Notes under the pieces: model-generated
Told to the model about the DNA's origin: nothing
Database searches by the model: none
What the model saw: only the letters and a program-made list of their open reading frames with translations
Shown here: piece by piece, positions 22,983-35,212 of the stretch
Position numbering within the stretch: the stretch's first letter is position 1
Layout: every line of letters starts with the position of its first letter
Position numbers and translations under genes: made by a program
Source: Rotaria sordida
Lineage: Eukaryota; Rotifera; Eurotatoria; Philodinida; Philodinidae
Direction: 5' to 3'
NCBI GenBank assembly: GCA_905250125.1
Contig: CAJNOL010000586.1
Location: 1 to 64,000, forward strand
Length of the DNA stretch: 64,000 nucleotides

Positions 22983-24861
22983 TTAAACTATTTGATCAGC
23001 TGCAAATTTTGGTAAAATTTTTTGCACAATAAATTTAGTAGCTATGGGTTTTATAATAGTGAATGCATATCGTTTGATTAAATATATTCCAGTAATAGAA
23101 AAACCAATAATACGAATTATTTTTAGTATTTGATCTTGTCGTTGACGTAATTGTACACATCGTTGGTATGGAATTGTTGTAAATGCTACCATTGTATATA
23201 AAGGTATCCACCAGTTTGGTATTAATCGATATAAAAGATGATCGATTTGTTTACGCCAAAAATATGAAGGTAGAGTCACTAAATGACGCATTTCATTGTA
23301 GTTGTACATAGATAAAGCAACAATTGCATGAGCATCAGGTATACGAGTTTTACTAGGTCAAAAATTATTTATTTTAGTTCTTTTGAATTAAATAAAATAT
23401 TTACTTATATTCATAAAATGATTTTGACAATTGAAAATTGTTTTCTTTTAATTTTTCAAATAAAACTAATGTATCTTCAAATGCTGAATTCATTCCTTGT
23501 CCATAAAATGGAACCATTGAATGTGCAGCATCACCCATTATTAAAATATCTCCATTTGTTGAAACATGTGATGAACATTTTATTGAAATAAGTGGTAATG
23601 GTTTGGATGAAAAATATGTTTCAATTAAATTTTCTCGTCCAATAAATGAAATAGCATCAGGAAAATATTGTTGAAAAAATGTTAGAAGTTCATCAATTGT
23701 TGTTATTTTTTTAAAAATAGATAATGGTAAAAAAAGTGTTGTTGTAAAAGTTTTATCTTGATTTGGTAAAGCAATCAACATAAACTCATGACGTGGCCAT
23801 ATATGAAGATAATTTATTTCCATAGCAAACTTAATAAAATAAAAGATTTCAAAAAAGAAAACAAATTCTTTTGATTTTATTTACTTCACCATCTTTTGAT
23901 GGAATACAAAATTCCATATAATGACTTTCAATATATTCTTGAGAAAAATCAATTGAATCTATTTTCATCATTGCTGTACGAACAGCTGAATAAGATCTAA
24001 AATTAATTTTTATGTTATTATAATTTAATAAAGTATTTTGTTTTATTTACCCATCATAACCAATTAAAGCATCGGCTTTAAAATCAATATATTCACCAGA
24101 TTTACTAATTATAATAAAAAATGAAAATTATTAAACGACAATTTTTTTTTTCTTTTTGTTGATTTATACTTTCGAAATGTTGCAGTTTTTTCTTCTTGAT
24201 TCCAACTGATAAACTTATGTTGAAAATAAATTTTTATTTTCGAAGATTTATTCGCTTCTACGAAAAAAAAAACAATGATAGAAAAAATAAAAATTATACA
24301 AAATATCAAATTACCATCTAGTAAAAGTTCATTAAGAATACGACGATCAATTGATATATTTTCCTTTAATAAATAAAGAAAATTATTTGAAGAAAATTTT
24401 ACTTTTTCTTTTTTTCTTTTTAATATATTACATGTTCTGGACGACTACCATAAGGTACAGCCTTTGTACGACACTTAACATCATGTAACATTCGTGCACG
24501 CATTGCTATACCATTTCGAACAATAATATTTTCACAATCGATATAAGCAAGAGCATTACGACCTCGATGAGATAATGCCATATTAATACTACGTCCTTTA
24601 ACCACTTTTTGTGTACGAATATCTAAATCATAAAAATCATTTATTTATATGATATACAAATGATTAAGACAGACCTGATCGTAATTCAAATAAATGAACA
24701 TTAAAGCCATGTTTAGCGAAAAAACAAGCACATAAAGTACCACCCTATAGAATCAATTTAATGATTTTGTTATTGAAAGTTTATTTGTAATGATTACGTA
24801 CGAGTCCAGCACCCACAATAGCAACTATTGGAGTAGAAGAATTTCCACTAGTGTGTGTCAT
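22983..24861 (-). CDS. KMO: Kynurenine 3-monooxygenase
   Basis: An FAD-dependent hydroxylase converting L-kynurenine to 3-hydroxykynurenine with NADPH and O2, normally on the mitochondrial outer membrane. Nine exons: 24861-24802, 24744-24675, 24622-24432, 24363-24315, 24257-24170, 24104-24051, 23996-23885, 23829-23405 and 23352-22983, giving 472 aa. Motifs in order: the FAD Rossmann GAGLGG near residue 17, KGRSINMALSHRGR, MRARMLHD, ALIGYDGSYSAVR, YLHIWPRHEFMLIALPN, and GDAAHSMVPFYGQGMNSAFED for the second FAD motif. After SMYNYNEMR there is a C-terminal hydrophobic segment (about 415-440), consistent with the family's membrane anchor. Compared with vertebrate KMO, one residue (normally Val) is missing from GAGLVGG exactly at the exon 1/2 junction, so that splice choice deserves checking. 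Confidence 0.95.
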
Positions 24862-26922
24862 ATCTATAAACTATAAAGAGATCAAAAAGACCTTGATATT
24901 GATACTCTTCATAAATTAAAGTTGAATTAAATAATATAGTTGGCTTTGCTACGTGGAAATATCAATCAGATTGTTTAATTTACTTTTAATTCGTATACTG
25001 TCAGAGAGATTCTAAGACATTGCTTTCTTCTAATTTTTAGCAGATGCACTTCCCACCAGTGACATCTGTATAAAATCTTCCCATCTCAACTCGTGAGTAG
25101 TTATACAGTGCACGACACACACGGTGTGTGCCCGCAATCTAACGAACGTATGGGGCACACACGAGCTGATATGGGAATGAATTAATCTAGAATACTTTCA
25201 CACGATGCAGTCGCGAACTGAATAAGAAACAAAAATATTATATGCTCATTATTGGCATCAACGTAGTCTTGTCAACGTGCCACAAATAAGAGTGCTCCAA
25301 GGTGATCAGCATTATCAGGGGCGGGAAGGGAGCAGGTGGGAGATAACTCAGGAGGTCAATAAGAAGATTCTAGCTGAAATTAATCAGATTTGGGGCGAAG
25401 GATGCACGGCTTTTTTTGGTAATTAGTGAGCAATAGAAATAATAAAATGCTCGAACTCCGTTGAAGAAATACGACAATTTTTCAAGATTAGGAGTACCTC
25501 TGCTTGAAACCTCTCGGTACAAACCATTTCGATAAAAATCGAAGAGAACAGGACCAGAAAAATCGTTGTCAGTCTGAAATATATACTGACAGAAATTTTT
25601 CCTTAATAGGAAGTGTCTCATTCTGTTGTGAAATAAATTTAGATATTTATCGTACATAAATTATCTCATATGAGCTATTGATTTGAAACACCAAATTAAA
25701 TGCATAAAGGAAGTAGAATCTGCTAACAAGGCCTGAGTCATATTCAATTTACTTTATAGATCAATTCATAAACGAAATACAATCAAATGAAAAAATTAGT
25801 AACAGTGACATCTAATCATTTTTGATTGGTGTATTGAAGAGCCAATTACTCTTTCAGCCATCATACGCGTTCTATTTATCTCTTTTTTTACTTTGACTGC
25901 TCTACTTCCATTTGTTTTGACGTCATTTTGTTTTATTTACTCCATTAATATACAATATACTAATGTTGATTAGATATAATCATATTTCCATGATTTGTAA
26001 ATATTAATATTAAAATGATAATGGCACAAATTTAAGTGATACAAGCATAAAATTAGATTTTGGAATTTTTTTTAATGATTCGTTTTATTGAAAATAAGAT
26101 TAAATGGAAAAGAGAGATGACAATTTTTTCAGCTATAGAGAATGACTTCGCTCATATATTTGTTACAATAATTTTTCTAACTGCGTACTTTAGAGAAAAG
26201 GTTCTAATAGTAGTTTTGACGGTCAGAGTAATTTTGAAAATAATATGAAACAATTGAAAAAATCGACTTATAAGATCTTGTACAATTCATAGAAGTTCAT
26301 ATAAAAATCGTATTTGATATTGTTGGATTTTGTATACCAACATGAAAGCTATCATTTCTGATAAAATCATTGTATACGATATTTGTATTATATTACTGTT
26401 AGAACTTAAAAGATTTGCTTATGACTTTTCAAGGTTTTCCACAATATTGTATACTTCATGTTGTCTTATTTTTGGCTTCTATTGACTCGTTTTCTTAAGA
26501 AAATCTTTTATCTTGCGTTGTATATATATATATGTTTATTGATTAAAATGACAAAAACTAAAGGAAATTAGAAAACATAAACCAAAATGAAAAAAAATCA
26601 TTTCTATTCAATTCGATAGATAAAATATATTTAAAAAAAATAAATGATTTAAATTGATACAGCTTATTTCTATTGAATCAACTATCAATATCATCTGAAA
26701 TGAAGATATCAATAATGCTAATATAAGAAAACTTACTTGATTTTACTTTAATTGATAAAAGAATCTAAGAGAAAAGAAATAAATAATGTAAATAAAAGAA
26801 GACGTATTTCTATATAATCAAAATCGATCAAGTTATGTATGATGCGATTTTTCAACACGAAAGCACCACTACATATCGAAAATGTGTTATCAATTCTAAA
26901 GGACGCAGCATTTATAATAATA

Positions 26923-26993
26923 AGTATTTAATTGCTTAAACGTTTCAAGATATTGTTATGCGTTTAATTAAATGTTTAAGCTATTAAATACGT
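26923..26993. repeat. Short inverted repeat
   Basis: Arms gtatttaattgcttaaac (left) and gtttaagctattaaatac (right) are near-perfect complements separated by about 35 nt. They could form a hairpin or mark a small MITE remnant. Confidence 0.5.
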
Positions 26994-28879
26994 TCTGATT
27001 TAAACGCTATGCCTTTTAGATTTGAAAATACATCTTCTTTATAATGATGTCTATCTGTTGAAAAAATCATGCTACAGATCATTTTTTGATTTGATTAAAT
27101 TCACGAAACTTCTGAATTTTAATTATTTATTTCTTTATTTTAGATCGTTTTCTCTATTCAAGTAAATTCTTTTTAATTGAAATTACTTATTTATTGTAAA
27201 TCATCTTATGATTCATATTCAATAGATCAGTTAAAGAATAAAAATCGATTCTATATGAACTGATAAAAGACAAATCTTTATTTAACATGGATATTTTTTC
27301 AGGATAGACGAGGAAGGATAGGGAGACAGACCTTTCTTTTCCTTTACCATGTGTGCCTATCAAGACAATTGACTATGAAAAAATAGGATAAAATTTGGTA
27401 TAGAACGTTTAAGAAAATCATCCATTAATCTTATAAGGTTTAAAACTAAAATTGTACAAAAATTATACGGTATAATTTTATCAGAAACAATTCCAGGTCG
27501 AAAAATCAGATAGTAAGACCAGTCACAGATTCTTGTATGACCATGTCACATCTTAAACTAAAATCCTATATGATCATATAAGATCATACGAAAAATCATC
27601 GTCTCAGAAATCTTACATCAATACAGATACTAAGTTACGTACCAGATCGAATAATGTGATCTCGTATAATTCTATAGTTCGATTTCACTACATTTTCATC
27701 GCCTTTTACAGCGATTCATACAAATCAAACTTCTCTTCTTCATAAGTGATCTAAGCGACTACTTGAGTTTATTTATAAGCTATATCGTAGTTTTCTAAGA
27801 ACCTAAATATGCATACCTCGCAAATATTTGAATTTACCGTATATGGCAACATGTACATTTTACATTGTTATTCGTCCCATAAAACTGTCATGAATATATT
27901 AACCTACGTATACCCTTACGGGTATACTACTGTATCGATATCCTTTTGAGTATATCATCCTACCTATGCATGTAAGGGTATAGTGCTATCTCTATTATGA
28001 TTTCAATATTTTAATAAGGCAACGGTTTTAGAAGCTAAAATTTTTAGTGTTTTCATGTATCATTTGGGGCTATATACAGGGAAAGTTTCGTTAAAGTCCA
28101 TGATATCGATTGAACGCCATGGTCCGCTCTTAGGGTCATCCTTATTGTGCAATGACTTCTATGCCTATGTATTTTAGTTATTCTAATACCTGGATGCCTA
28201 TATCTATCTCTCTTTATCCTTCACCTATATTTTTACACCTACACTGATATGACAATATCCTTATCACTATGCATTTATATCTATAGCGTCATGATTACAA
28301 CCTTCAAGTAGTGCTCTTTGCGCTTTCACTCATGCTGTTATATTATTAACTCACTCTTATTCCTTTATCTATCGTTGTTTATGTTCATTTTAGTAGTTGC
28401 ACCTCAATTGAGCATTGGAATATTATAGTGTCCTTTCGAAGTATCATTTTATTTTCAAGTTTATTCGGTGCTATTTATCACTATGCAGTCTTAAATATCT
28501 ATGCCAAAACCGATGGACACTTAATAGGTAAAACTTTCTTCTGCTCGTGTGCGGTATATTTGTGTGTGACGATATAAATGTATGTCTTGTATTTTAATAA
28601 AAAGAACTCGTGTCTGAAGCTTTCGATTCTAGAGGAAAATGTTCTTTGAAATTTAAAAGAAAGCTTTCTCCATGCTGCCAATAGTACTGAAATAAGTCAG
28701 TGTTCTAACTATGCAGCAATAGAAAGCATTTTTGTTTTTAAAGTCAAATATCATTTCATCGCTTTAATAATGTCAAACATGAGGCTTTTCAAGAAAACTT
28801 TTTTGTTCTTTATATATCTTGGTATCAACAACAATTTATTTATCATTTTTCTCATAAGAGAAAAAACACGTCAGATCAT

Positions 28880-29455
28880 AAAATCCCAGATAAGATCTGC
28901 AATATATACTGTTCTATGTTTCTTTGTTTAAGAATCTTATATGATCTGACAAGAATCATTCAGTTGATCCCGGTACGTTTCTTAATCTTTAAATCTTGTA
29001 AGATTTTTGCTGGCATCTTACAGTCAGAATCTGATGAAATCTTGAAAAAACAAATGCATATGATATTGTACGATCGGACGTCTGTTTTTTTGACCTGGAT
29101 TATGATCTTATAAGATTATATAAGATCTTACAAGGTTCGAATAATCAGACTTTGCAAGCATCTTAAAGTAAACTATTTACACGATTTTATAAGATTATAC
29201 AATATGAATTTTACTGTGCCGATATTGATATCAGCTTCCGCTGATCTTTCGTGTTTCTTTATCCCCTCTCTTTCTTGCCCTCTCCTAATTAAGCATGTGT
29301 TGTATATGAAGTGGTCACACTTGTGGAGATACGAAGTACTTCAATAAATATCATTATCGAGGTTAGCGGTAATGATGCTTCTCTAGTTTGTCATTACACT
29401 TGCAGCATCCGATTGTCAATAAGATCTTGTAGGATCTTACATGATTTTGGCAAAA
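28880..29455. repeat. Dispersed AGATCTTA/TAAGATC motif cluster
   Basis: Many copies of palindromic-looking taagatc, agatctta and tataagat strings recur here (for example 28890-28900, 29100-29130, 29420-29440). A sparser set lies at 27530-27610. No fixed period is visible; probably decayed repeats. Confidence 0.4.
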
Positions 29456-29842
29456 TTTTTTATACCCGAGAATGTTTCATTAGCTGGCTTCTTATTCGAT
29501 CGAAAAGTTATTTAAATTTGCTGTTGAAATATGAAAGATATAAAAATAACAGTAACATTCAGTATCTGATAATCATCCTCAAATCACTAGCATGATAAAT
29601 CAATTTCTTCTCAATAAAAATATTGTTTTTTACATTTCTTAATTTCTCAACATAAAATGTTACTATCGATATGAAGCGTTCAAGTTTCATTTTATGAACA
29701 TAAAAAATGTCGAATTCGCTTTATTTTATCGTTCTATCTCAGGAATATTGAGCATAGCATGTTTATTTAGAAAAACTATAAGAAATTCTAAAATAGAAAG
29801 AAGAGCATTTAGATTTAATGAATATAAGCGCTTTTTCTTATC

Positions 29843-30235
29843 ATGTTCAGCTCAATAGTAATATTCTTATTATTGTTAATCTACTCAATAAGATGTAATA
29901 CAAATCATTTAGTCGAATGGTCTCCATGCTCAAAAACATGTCATCCTGGTTATAAATATCATATTCGATCTGATGATCAAGTAATTGAATTACGTAGTTG
30001 TTTTGTACAAAATCCTGTGTGTATCAACAATGAGTATAAGAAAATTAATGAACAGAAAAAAATAATTCAAGAAAATCGTCGTCAATATATATCTAAAACA
30101 TTAATTCAGATCATTATTTCGCTTAGTATAGCCATTGGATTTACGTTAACAATATCATCTATATCTTTTATGTATCTTTTTCGAGATACATTTTCAATTG
30201 ATTCAAATTATTCAATAAAAACTTTTGAAAAATAA
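29843..30235 (+). CDS. Small single-pass membrane protein, TSP1-like ectodomain
   Basis: A single exon encoding 130 aa; the exact family is not recognised. Residues 1-18 form a classic signal peptide (hydrophobic, Ser/Arg/Cys at the end). The short ectodomain contains VEWSPCSKTCHPGYKY, which matches the start of a thrombospondin type-1 repeat (W-x-x-C-S-x-T-C). Two further cysteines (SCFVQNPVC) could complete a truncated TSP1 fold. A basic linker (about 65-88) is followed by a transmembrane helix (about 90-115) and a short tail. The repeat is shorter than a normal TSP1 domain and lacks the usual downstream CxxxxC pattern. Could be a cell-surface adhesion or signalling stub. Confidence 0.7.
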   Translation: MFSSIVIFLLLLIYSIRCNTNHLVEWSPCSKTCHPGYKYHIRSDDQVIELRSCFVQNPVCINNEYKKINEQKKIIQENRRQYISKTLIQIIISLSIAIGFTLTISSISFMYLFRDTFSIDSNYSIKTFEK

Positions 30236-31579
30236 TATAAATATTGTAAAATTTCTATTTTTAACAGACTAATATCGATATTTGATTGATTAAGAATTCA
30301 AAAATTTGTGATTCAAACTTGAGTTTGAGTATTTTGATAGACCGAATTGCTTTCACGTCATACATTACTGTTATAATAACAAAGATTTTTTGACAAATAG
30401 AAACATAAGAGTTGATGCATTTATCGACGACAGTAGCTGAATTTATTGTAACTTTTTTCCTCTGTCAGCAATGGTTGAAAGTTTTCAATGACTTTTTAAA
30501 AGTTTTCTTAATTCCGAAAAATTTTAAACATGAAAAAAAAGGAGAATATGATCATTAAAAACTTGATAAGAAAATCCTAAAATATTGATCGTAGATATTA
30601 AAAACTTTCAAATATCTAGTATGCTATTTTTATGTTCAGGAAGTGGTAACAACTTAAATCATCGACGATAGTAACGACTGGAGGATCTTTTGTGACCATC
30701 AGTAGCAGCGGTTCAGCCGATTGGCTTATACCTATATTGACAACATAATATAATTTCCCTAATGTTAATACTGTTCAGGAAATAAAAAAACTGCTGTAAA
30801 AACATAAGCATAATCTTTGACATGTTTTGGATTATGCAATATGATACTTCTTCTTAGAAATAGTTCTATTAATAAATAGAATTTTTTTCTGAACTACTTC
30901 TTATAATTTGTTCTTTATTCTTTCATATTAATATTCATATGTTTAAAAATATTATGTTTAAAGACAAGAAGAAAATATTTTGTTATTATTGATAATTTCA
31001 AGATAACTAAATTTGAATTTTACTAAGTCAAGTTTAAGATGATACCATCATCTTGTAATATTGTTCATATGTATATCAATACATGGTTTTTTTTTCAAAT
31101 AGAATTAATCTGAAATTAAAAAAGAACGTATTCTAAATTGAGTATTATCTAAAATATAAAACTCATCAATAATATTATATAAATATAAAAAATTTTCATT
31201 GTTTTAAAAAGTTTATTATCGATGTATTTTCTTTTAAAGAAAAAGAAAAAGTATAATTTGAGAATAACACTTCATTTCTCGTTTCTATTCTTATCTCAGC
31301 TTGCTGAGTTAATCGACAAAAAATGACAATATTTGTTACAGTAAGAAGGACGAAAAGTCTAACAAAAAACAGAAAACGAAAATGACACTTCTTATTTTTC
31401 TTTGTCTGTACTTCTTCCCTTCTCTCATTTTCTTCTCCATTTTATTTTCTCGTTCGCAATACTTCTTACATCGTTCTCATAAAATAAAATATAAAAGAAG
31501 AGTTGCAAGTGTAATATTATCGATCGTGTCAGTGTGATTCGTTTTAAAAATAAATATATATACATTGATATAAAAAAAA
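30236..31579. other. Intergenic, no gene seen
   Basis: AT-rich sequence between two + strand genes. The right end should hold the PHF24-like promoter. No repeat or RNA gene was recognised. Confidence 0.45.
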
Positions 31580-33685
31580 ATGGGTAATGAACAACAAGGT
31601 GGTTCAAGTCATCATTTTATTATGAATACTTCAAATGATGAAAGGAAACAACAAGATAGACAAAGTCCTCCATGGACAAACACTGAACGAGCTCCTATCA
31701 TGAGACAAGTTTCAACAACAACAACAACAACAACAACAACGAAAAAACCTGGTTGGCAAATCGTACGGGACATGTCAATGAATATGTTATCGAGACAAGG
31801 AACGAAGTTAAGTTACAAACAGGGTAACTATTACTGTTTTTTTTTAGTTGTTGACATCAAACAATGTATGTCAAACATTGATTTCTTTTTATATAAATAT
31901 ACTTGAAGAGCTTTGTTTATCGTAAATTATTATAATAATATCTGTCAATCTATTTTTATATTTTTCGTCTAATAAAATTTTTTATTTCAGGTTCGACGAC
32001 TAATTTAATTAGTCAACGTTTTCTAACAAAAAAACATTCATTACATGGAGCATCGAATGTTCCAAAACCTGTACAATTATATCAAACACCTCGAATGCCA
32101 ACAGAAAAGGAAGCAATTCAAGTATTTAAACAAAGATTGACACATAATTTTAATCAATAATGTTTGTTTTTTTTCCTATATGAAAAAAAAAAGGTTGCTA
32201 TTGCGTATGAATTATTATGTACATCTTGTGGAGGTCCTTGTATTGGTAATTATCTTCGTTGTCGTGTTTGTACTAAAACATATCATTCTCAATGTCTTTT
32301 TGAACGTGGTTATGTTAATGATCAATCATTTTATTTACCACGTCTTGCAAAACAAGATTGGAGTTGTCCAGAATGTGTAAATTACTTTAATATTTTAAAT
32401 TCAAACTTTTCTTTCTTTCTTTTAATTTTAATTAAGAGCGATCTTACTCAATTACTTCATCAGGATGAACTTGATAATTTAATTCAAGCATTCGAACAAA
32501 TTGATACAAATAAAGGTTACAAAATAAAAAAAAATGTTTAATTTTTAAAATAAATTCGAGATTTCTTTTCAGATGGTTATATTATTTTAGAAGAATATCT
32601 TTCACTTAAATCAAATAAAATCAAATCAAATGATTTGGAATTATTTATTCAACATAATCATGATTTAGGAAAAAAATATTTTAGTTTAATGGATTCAACA
32701 CAACAAGGTGTTGTTTGTTGGTCGGATTTTGCTCTTTTTTATAGTTGTAAATTAATTGCTGCTAAAGATAAAGTAAGCGATGTTTTGTTTTTGTTGTTTA
32801 AATTTCTATGAAAATTATTTTAAGTTTGAATTAACAAGAAAACTAACTGAAAAAGAATTGGTTATGGCAAAAAATCTTTTTTTTAAAGATCTACGAAAAA
32901 CATTTGATAATGATGGTAAAATAATTATAACAAGAGATCATTTAAAACGAGTTCATCATGACCTTATTCTAATACTCGAGTATCTACAAATTTAATTATT
33001 TTAATGTTAAAAAAACAAAAAGAGAAAACAAAGAATTTTTTCATTCTAGAAAAAAATATGGTATCGAATTTATTGATACAATTTTAGGCTATGACGAGTC
33101 TATTGAAGACATGTCTAAGTAAGATTTAAACTTGAAATAAATTTTTCCTAGTTAATTTATATTAGAAAACATTCTGTAATGAATTGGGGAGAATTTCTTT
33201 CTGAAATTGCTCTTCTTATTTTATTAAATCGTTCGAATGATAATATCAAACGTAATCAATCACGTCGTGCAACAATTCCTCCTCATCTTTCAAATGCATC
33301 AGTTGTTTCACGTCCAGAAGTTTCTTCTACCGGAATAGATTCACCTAGTCGAGTAACATTGTCAAGATTAGATAGTACTCTAGGAACACCAATGTTACCA
33401 AATATATCATGTGATGAATCATTTCGAAAACATGCAAAAATATTAGAAAAATTAAATAAACAAAATCAACAAGAAGAATTAATAAGAAAAAAAATGGGCG
33501 CATCGATGAATTTTACTATTGTTGAAAATATTGATGAAGAAGAAAATATTAATTTACCAAAATTAAAACTTAATGCTCGAGATGATCGAAGAGCAATTAC
33601 TGATCCATGGACTTCAGTTAAAGAAATACAACAATTAAGAAATAAACCAGTACTTGTTAAAACAACTCGTATTAATGTTATTTAA
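31580..33685 (+). CDS. PHF24-like PHD-finger/EF-hand protein
   Basis: Eight exons: 31580-31823, 31991-32121, 32194-32376, 32437-32515, 32573-32772, 32825-32979, 33050-33118 and 33166-33685, giving 527 codons (526 aa). The N-terminus starts MGNEQQ, a possible N-myristoylation context, and is disordered with a Thr run at about residues 48-56. A PHD/RING-like zinc finger follows: ELLCTSCGGPC, RCRVCTKTYHSQCL, then WSCPEC. Next is a helical EF-hand-like region (IDTNKDGYIILEEYLSL; a second, degenerate repeat around FDNDGKIIITRDHL) and a conserved MNWGEFLSEIALLIL segment. The C-terminus is polar and probably disordered. The order resembles vertebrate PHF24/KIAA1045, a neuronal protein linked to G-protein signalling. 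Exon 2 must end at 32121, because reading further meets a stop. Intron 3 (60 nt, 32377-32436) is in frame and stop-free. Confidence 0.85.
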
Positions 33686-35212
33686 AACTTGATTTATTTT
33701 TTTTATTATCGTTTTTTTTGCAACTTGCAATAGATGTCACTGGTACAAAATCTGCTTATTCTTTGTTTTGAATAGGACTTGTTTGTTCAGAGACCAATAG
33801 AAGATCTTAAAAGGACCAACAATAATTCATCTAAGTGATTTACATTCATTTGCTGTTCTCTTGATATATAGTCTAAAGTGTAAGAGTTTGATAACTTTTC
33901 ATTGTAAAAGATTTTCACAAGGTTTTCGTTTAAGAGTATATGCAAATGTATCAAAACATAAAAATACATAATTGGATCAAGGCTTGTATTTTTGATGTTG
34001 TTTTTATTTATTATTTATTATTTATGAAGGATTACCTTGTAAACCGAATATTACAATAAGATTTCTAGATACTACAAAATCCGAGTTATGTGTAGATTAT
34101 ACATATGAACTGTTTAAGTAGAACTTCTATGCAATTATCTTCATTATTATTTTCTTTTAGTAAAGTGAAATTTATAGATTATGATATCTGAGTTCAATGA
34201 TAAGAATAAGTATCGAGATAACAGGTTACTATCGATAATATTTTTTTTTGTTTTTTCAAAAAAAAAAACGATCTCATATACCCGTCAGATGTGTTTAATT
34301 AAAAGTTTTTTCTCATGCAAACTATCATACCTTAGTGGAATGAATGATGATTTTTTTCTTTCTCCTTTATGGAAATGAATATCTGAATAATAATTAATCA
34401 TTTGTTCCATAGAAAAATAAGAACTATTTTGTATCGAATATTAAACACAAATAAATGTCTTTAAGCATTAGATAAGAGAACAACGTTTAAATTAAAAGCC
34501 AATAGAAGTGAGAAAAAAAGATTAGTAGCATATGCTGCACTAATATTAGTACCAGATATATAATATTCTTCAAAGCGAGAAAAAAAAACAATGAAAACGA
34601 ATTTTTTTTTCGTCCTCTGAATAAAACCATACGGTTTACAAGAGACATTAAGAATATTATTTCTCATGGCGTTATACGAGACAATCAATAATGAAACTAT
34701 TGGCCTTTCCAAATTTAATCAATCGACTAAATCAGGAAACTTCTTTGTAACTATTTATAATTCAATAAAAGATCTAATTGCAGCAAGTGAACAGGATGTT
34801 TTTACAATAAATGGTAAGATTAAAATTTTTTGTTAAATAGACTTTCAAGATAACCTATTAGTCATTAGTTAAACAAAAAAATGCTTAGTTTCATACCAGT
34901 CAACACTTTTTTTTTCTCTTAGAAAAAGAAATAAGTCTCTTGTGTATATCGTGACAAGTTATTAACACTTAATGATTCAAAGGAAATCGGTACAAAAAAT
35001 TTGCTTTCTTATACGCGCATCGTCGACTGTAATTAGCGAAACCGTTACATAGACATTTACTATTTTAGATTATTTTGTACATATTCTCTCAAATCAAATT
35101 ATATATAAAAAAAAAGACTTTCTTTTTTTCTAATCATTTTCTTTTTCCAAACATTTCGTTGAATTAATCCGATATAGTTAGACTAAATATATTTCTAAAT
35201 ATATATATTATA
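33686..35212. other. Intergenic, no gene seen
   Basis: AT-rich sequence between the PHF24-like gene and the exchanger. Short frames (33787-33969, 34181-34378, 34461-34712) have no support. The right end should hold the exchanger promoter. Confidence 0.45.

Larger units (their letters stand above)
24862..29842. other. Long intergenic region with degenerate repeats
   Basis: About 5 kb with no convincing exon chain. It contains a less AT-rich patch at 25020-25340 with a small cacacacggtgtgtg palindrome near 25117. An inverted repeat (tatttaattgcttaaacg against its complement) lies at about 26923-26992. Clusters of AGATCTTA-like motifs lie between 27530 and 29450. The KMO promoter should lie just right of 24862. 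Confidence 0.45.
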
